A DNA stretch of 42,813 nt, from the NCBI GenBank assembly GCA_946626535.1, contig CAMOUK010000010.1:1-42813 (forward strand), read 5' to 3'. Positions 41,189 through 42,813 of this stretch are shown here, piece by piece. The notes below the pieces were generated by a model. It worked only from the letters and a program-made list of their open reading frames with translations, did no database searches and was not told the DNA's origin. The position numbers were made by a program, and so were the translations under genes. The stretch is from an uncultured Caryophanales bacterium (GTDB lineage Bacteria > Bacillota_I > Bacilli_A > Acholeplasmatales > Anaeroplasmataceae). Each line of letters begins with the position of its first letter. The first letter of the stretch is position 1.

Positions 41189-41194
41189 TATAAT
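41189..41194 (+). promoter_or_regulatory. Extended -10 element before the HD-GYP gene
   Basis: ATGGTATAAT gives a TGn-extended -10; the -35 region is T-rich and weak. It lies about 47 bases before the start. Confidence 0.5.
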
Positions 41195-41240
41195 AAGAAT
41201 AGGTAAACGATTTTATAACTAAATGTGGGAAGTGATTTAT

Positions 41241-42485
41241 ATGAAGCTTAACTTAACTAAGACACTATATGCATTATCAAATGCACTTGATACTGTCCAA
41301 AAGGAAATGGGTGGAATATCAAATGCACATGGTAAACATGTAGCAGTATTATCATATTTAATAGGAGAGGGACTAGGATATGACAATGTTAAACTAAATG
41401 ATTTAGTTGGACTTGCAATTCTTCATGACAATGCCTTTACTGAATATGTTCGAGAGGAATATAACAATGGTGAGCTATTAGATTATGAAGAATTAAAGAA
41501 TGAAAGTGTCTCTAAATGTGTTAGGGAAGGATTCTTAAAGGAAGCTAGGCATAATGTTGTAGGAGAGGATAATATTAGGCTTATTCCTTTTTCAACTGAT
41601 GTAAAAAATGTAATTTTATATCATCATGAGAACGCAAATGGTACAGGACCTTTAGGAATAAAAGAGGCAGATACACCAGAAATGGCACAAATAATACATA
41701 TAGCAGATATATTTGATGTGATGTTTGATATTAAAATAATGGATAAGAATCTTTTAGATAAGGCGATTGATAGAATAAAAACCTTTGAAGGATCGTTATT
41801 TTCTAAAAAAATGGTTCAATCATTTATAAAATATATAACATATGAGGATATAGAGCATATGCAAAATATTGGTGAAATTCCATTCCTTAATGAAAGATTA
41901 ACAACATATGAGAAGGACTATACTGATGATGAAATCAAAAATATTTGTGAATTCTTTGGAAAGATAATAGACTATAAATCATCTACAACAAAGAATCATT
42001 CATTGGGTGTTGCTAAAAAGTGTATGGAGATGGCAGATTATTATCATTTTAATAAGGAAAAAAGAATAAGGTTTTATTTTGCAGGAGCGTTCCATGATAT
42101 AGGAAAGCTTATGGTAACTAATGATATATTAGAGAAGCCTGGTTCTTTAACATCGATAGAATATAATAGAATTAAAAATCATGCCTATTGGACCTATAAG
42201 CTTTTAAGTGATATTCCGAATATCGAGGATATTAGGGATTGGGCTTCAAGGCATCATGAAAAGCTAAATGGATCAGGGTATCCATTTGGACTTAAGGAGG
42301 CAGATTTATCATTTGAGGATAAATTACTTGCGGTTATTGACATTTATCAAGCCCTAATTGAAAAAAGAAGCTATAAAAAAGAGTTTAATGAATATGACAC
42401 ATTTGCTATTTTAAGGCAAATGGTTAAGGATAATTTTATTGATGGAAGAATAGTCAATGATTTAATTAAGGTATATAAAAAATAA
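41241..42485 (+). CDS. Tandem HD-GYP domain phosphodiesterase
   Basis: The 414-residue protein contains two HD-GYP-type domains. The C-terminal one (about 235-410) is intact: the HDIGK motif near residue 284 and HHEKLNGSGYP near 338, with the metal ligands seen. The N-terminal one (about 5-200) has HGKH, LHDNA and HHENANGTGP but lacks the Tyr of GYP (GTGPLG), so it may be regulatory. HD-GYP enzymes hydrolyse cyclic dinucleotides such as c-di-GMP or cGAMP. No membrane or receiver domain is seen. Start is ATG with AAGTGAT upstream; the ATG at 41223 is less likely. It is monocistronic. Confidence 0.85.
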   Translation: MKLNLTKTLYALSNALDTVQKEMGGISNAHGKHVAVLSYLIGEGLGYDNVKLNDLVGLAILHDNAFTEYVREEYNNGELLDYEELKNESVSKCVREGFLKEARHNVVGEDNIRLIPFSTDVKNVILYHHENANGTGPLGIKEADTPEMAQIIHIADIFDVMFDIKIMDKNLLDKAIDRIKTFEGSLFSKKMVQSFIKYITYEDIEHMQNIGEIPFLNERLTTYEKDYTDDEIKNICEFFGKIIDYKSSTTKNHSLGVAKKCMEMADYYHFNKEKRIRFYFAGAFHDIGKLMVTNDILEKPGSLTSIEYNRIKNHAYWTYKLLSDIPNIEDIRDWASRHHEKLNGSGYPFGLKEADLSFEDKLLAVIDIYQALIEKRSYKKEFNEYDTFAILRQMVKDNFIDGRIVNDLIKVYKK

Positions 42486-42501
42486 ATTTAGTAAAGCATA
42501 T

Positions 42502-42537
42502 ATCACCTCCCTATATATTTAGTGGAGGTGATTTTTT
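42502..42537 (+). terminator. Terminator of the HD-GYP gene
   Basis: ATCACCTCC pairs with GGAGGTGAT (nine pairs) around 13 bases, followed by six T. The 3' arm is also a perfect Shine-Dalgarno sequence. Confidence 0.82.
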
Positions 42538-42565
42538 GGGTAAGCTTACACCCCATAGGTTCTAA
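42536..42565 (+). other. Tiny open frame after a perfect Shine-Dalgarno sequence
   Basis: TTG at 42536 follows GGAGGTGAT by four bases and opens a nine-codon frame (MGKLTPHRF) ending in TAA. The ribosome site is the 3' arm of the HD-GYP terminator, so it is probably a coincidence of hairpin sequence, but a translated leader cannot be excluded. Confidence 0.2.
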
Positions 42566-42614
42566 ATTATAAACATAAAATAGCTATTGTAAAGTAATAT
42601 TAAAACATATCATT

Positions 42615-42655
42615 AAGAGATTCTAATCACTTATGTGTAAAAGAATCTCTTTTTA
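42615..42655 (+). terminator. Terminator-like hairpin in the last gap
   Basis: AAGAGATTCT pairs with AGAATCTCTT, with an inner CAC/GTG pair, then TTTTT. Together with the one at 42502 it suggests a second termination point. The gap from 42486 to 42782 holds no other gene. Confidence 0.7.
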
Positions 42656-42713
42656 GTTTTTAAAACTTCTTGACCTATACATCAATAAGTTCGATTTATA
42701 TTTTATATTAATA

Positions 42714-42742
42714 TTGAAAAAATGTTTAAAGTAATATATAAT
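42714..42742 (+). promoter_or_regulatory. Promoter of the gene at the right edge
   Basis: TTGAAA and TATAAT are separated by 17 bases, 40 bases before the start codon of the partial gene. Confidence 0.75.
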
Positions 42743-42782
42743 AAAGATGAAAAAAGTAATTTCTATTTTGTGAGGTGATATC

Positions 42783-42813
42783 ATGATTTATGAATTTATA
42801 ACTACTAACTTTA
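42783..42813 (+). CDS. Start of a gene cut by the window edge
   Basis: An ATG with GAGGTGAT three bases upstream and a good promoter opens a frame that runs off the window. Only about ten residues (MIYEFITTNF) are visible, too few to name the product. Confidence 0.6.
   Translation, partial: MIYEFITTNF

Noticed and set aside
1..42813. CRISPR arrays, transposases, integrases or phage genes
   Set aside because: No regularly spaced repeats and no recognisable mobile-element protein were seen anywhere in the window.

Overview
The window is AT-rich (roughly 30% G+C by eye), gene-dense, single-chromosome-type bacterial DNA. It looks like a low-GC Bacillota genome, probably from an uncultured member of the Bacilli/Erysipelotrichia/Mollicutes side. 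The reasons are the operon nusB-xseA-xseB-dxs-tlyA-recN, several DegV paralogs, Rho-independent terminators after most transcription units, Shine-Dalgarno sequences of the GGAGG/GGTGAT type and frequent TTG starts. TGA is used as a stop and TGG encodes Trp, so the standard bacterial code applies. No phage, transposon, CRISPR array or rRNA is visible. The species cannot be named from the sequence alone.

Layout. 1-2.8 kb: free methionine-R-sulfoxide reductase (-), PAP2 phosphatase (+), and a minus-strand operon of two small membrane proteins plus a LURP-one-like protein. 2.85-7.5 kb: methyltransferase, DegV paralog 1, and two convergent MATE transporters, each preceded by a CTTT-N4-AAAG palindrome. 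7.6-9.4 kb: a PLP-dependent amino-acid decarboxylase (polyamine type) behind a long structured leader. 9.4-12 kb: a membrane protein, an intergenic region with competing RNA helices, then a CobW-like GTPase and HAD hydrolase pair. 11.96-12.35 kb: a free-standing, strongly expressed-looking non-coding RNA of about 355 nt that I could not assign. 12.4-13.3 kb: DegV paralog 2. 13.5-16.6 kb: three-gene operon of two unrecognised proteins and an ankyrin-repeat protein, facing a CPBP protease. 17.4-21.5 kb: rdgB, a phosphodiesterase and a 1044-residue degenerate PAS-GGDEF-EAL protein. 21.6-27.9 kb: the nusB-to-recN housekeeping operon. 27.9-30.6 kb: small membrane protein, dinB, a candidate 60-nt sRNA, a HIT protein and a Nudix hydrolase. 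30.6-36.3 kb: ispH (-), DEAD-box helicase with DegV paralog 3, thioredoxin-fold membrane protein, argS and tRNA-Leu(CAA). 36.4-39.1 kb: leucine-rich-repeat lipoprotein, membrane protein and AlkD-like protein. 39.1-42.8 kb: NimA-like flavoprotein with a glutaredoxin-like protein, DAHP synthase, tandem HD-GYP protein, and the start of one more gene at the right edge.

How the genes fit together. dxs and ispH show that isoprenoids are made by the MEP pathway. xseA/xseB, recN, dinB, the AlkD-like protein, rdgB and the Nudix protein form a scattered nucleotide-hygiene and DNA-repair set. fRMsr, the NimA-like protein, the glutaredoxin-like protein and the thioredoxin-fold protein bear on redox stress. 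The HD-GYP protein and the degenerate GGDEF-EAL protein suggest cyclic-dinucleotide signalling or its remnant. Three DegV (FakB-like) proteins suggest uptake of host or environmental fatty acids; their promoters share the extended -10 sequence GTTTGGTATA.

Most of the window is ordinary housekeeping DNA. The points most worth a second look are the unassigned 355-nt RNA, the competing helices upstream of the CobW-like gene, the leader of the decarboxylase, the unknown ankyrin operon and the degenerate signalling protein. I found no clear evidence of a wholly new defence or mobile system.
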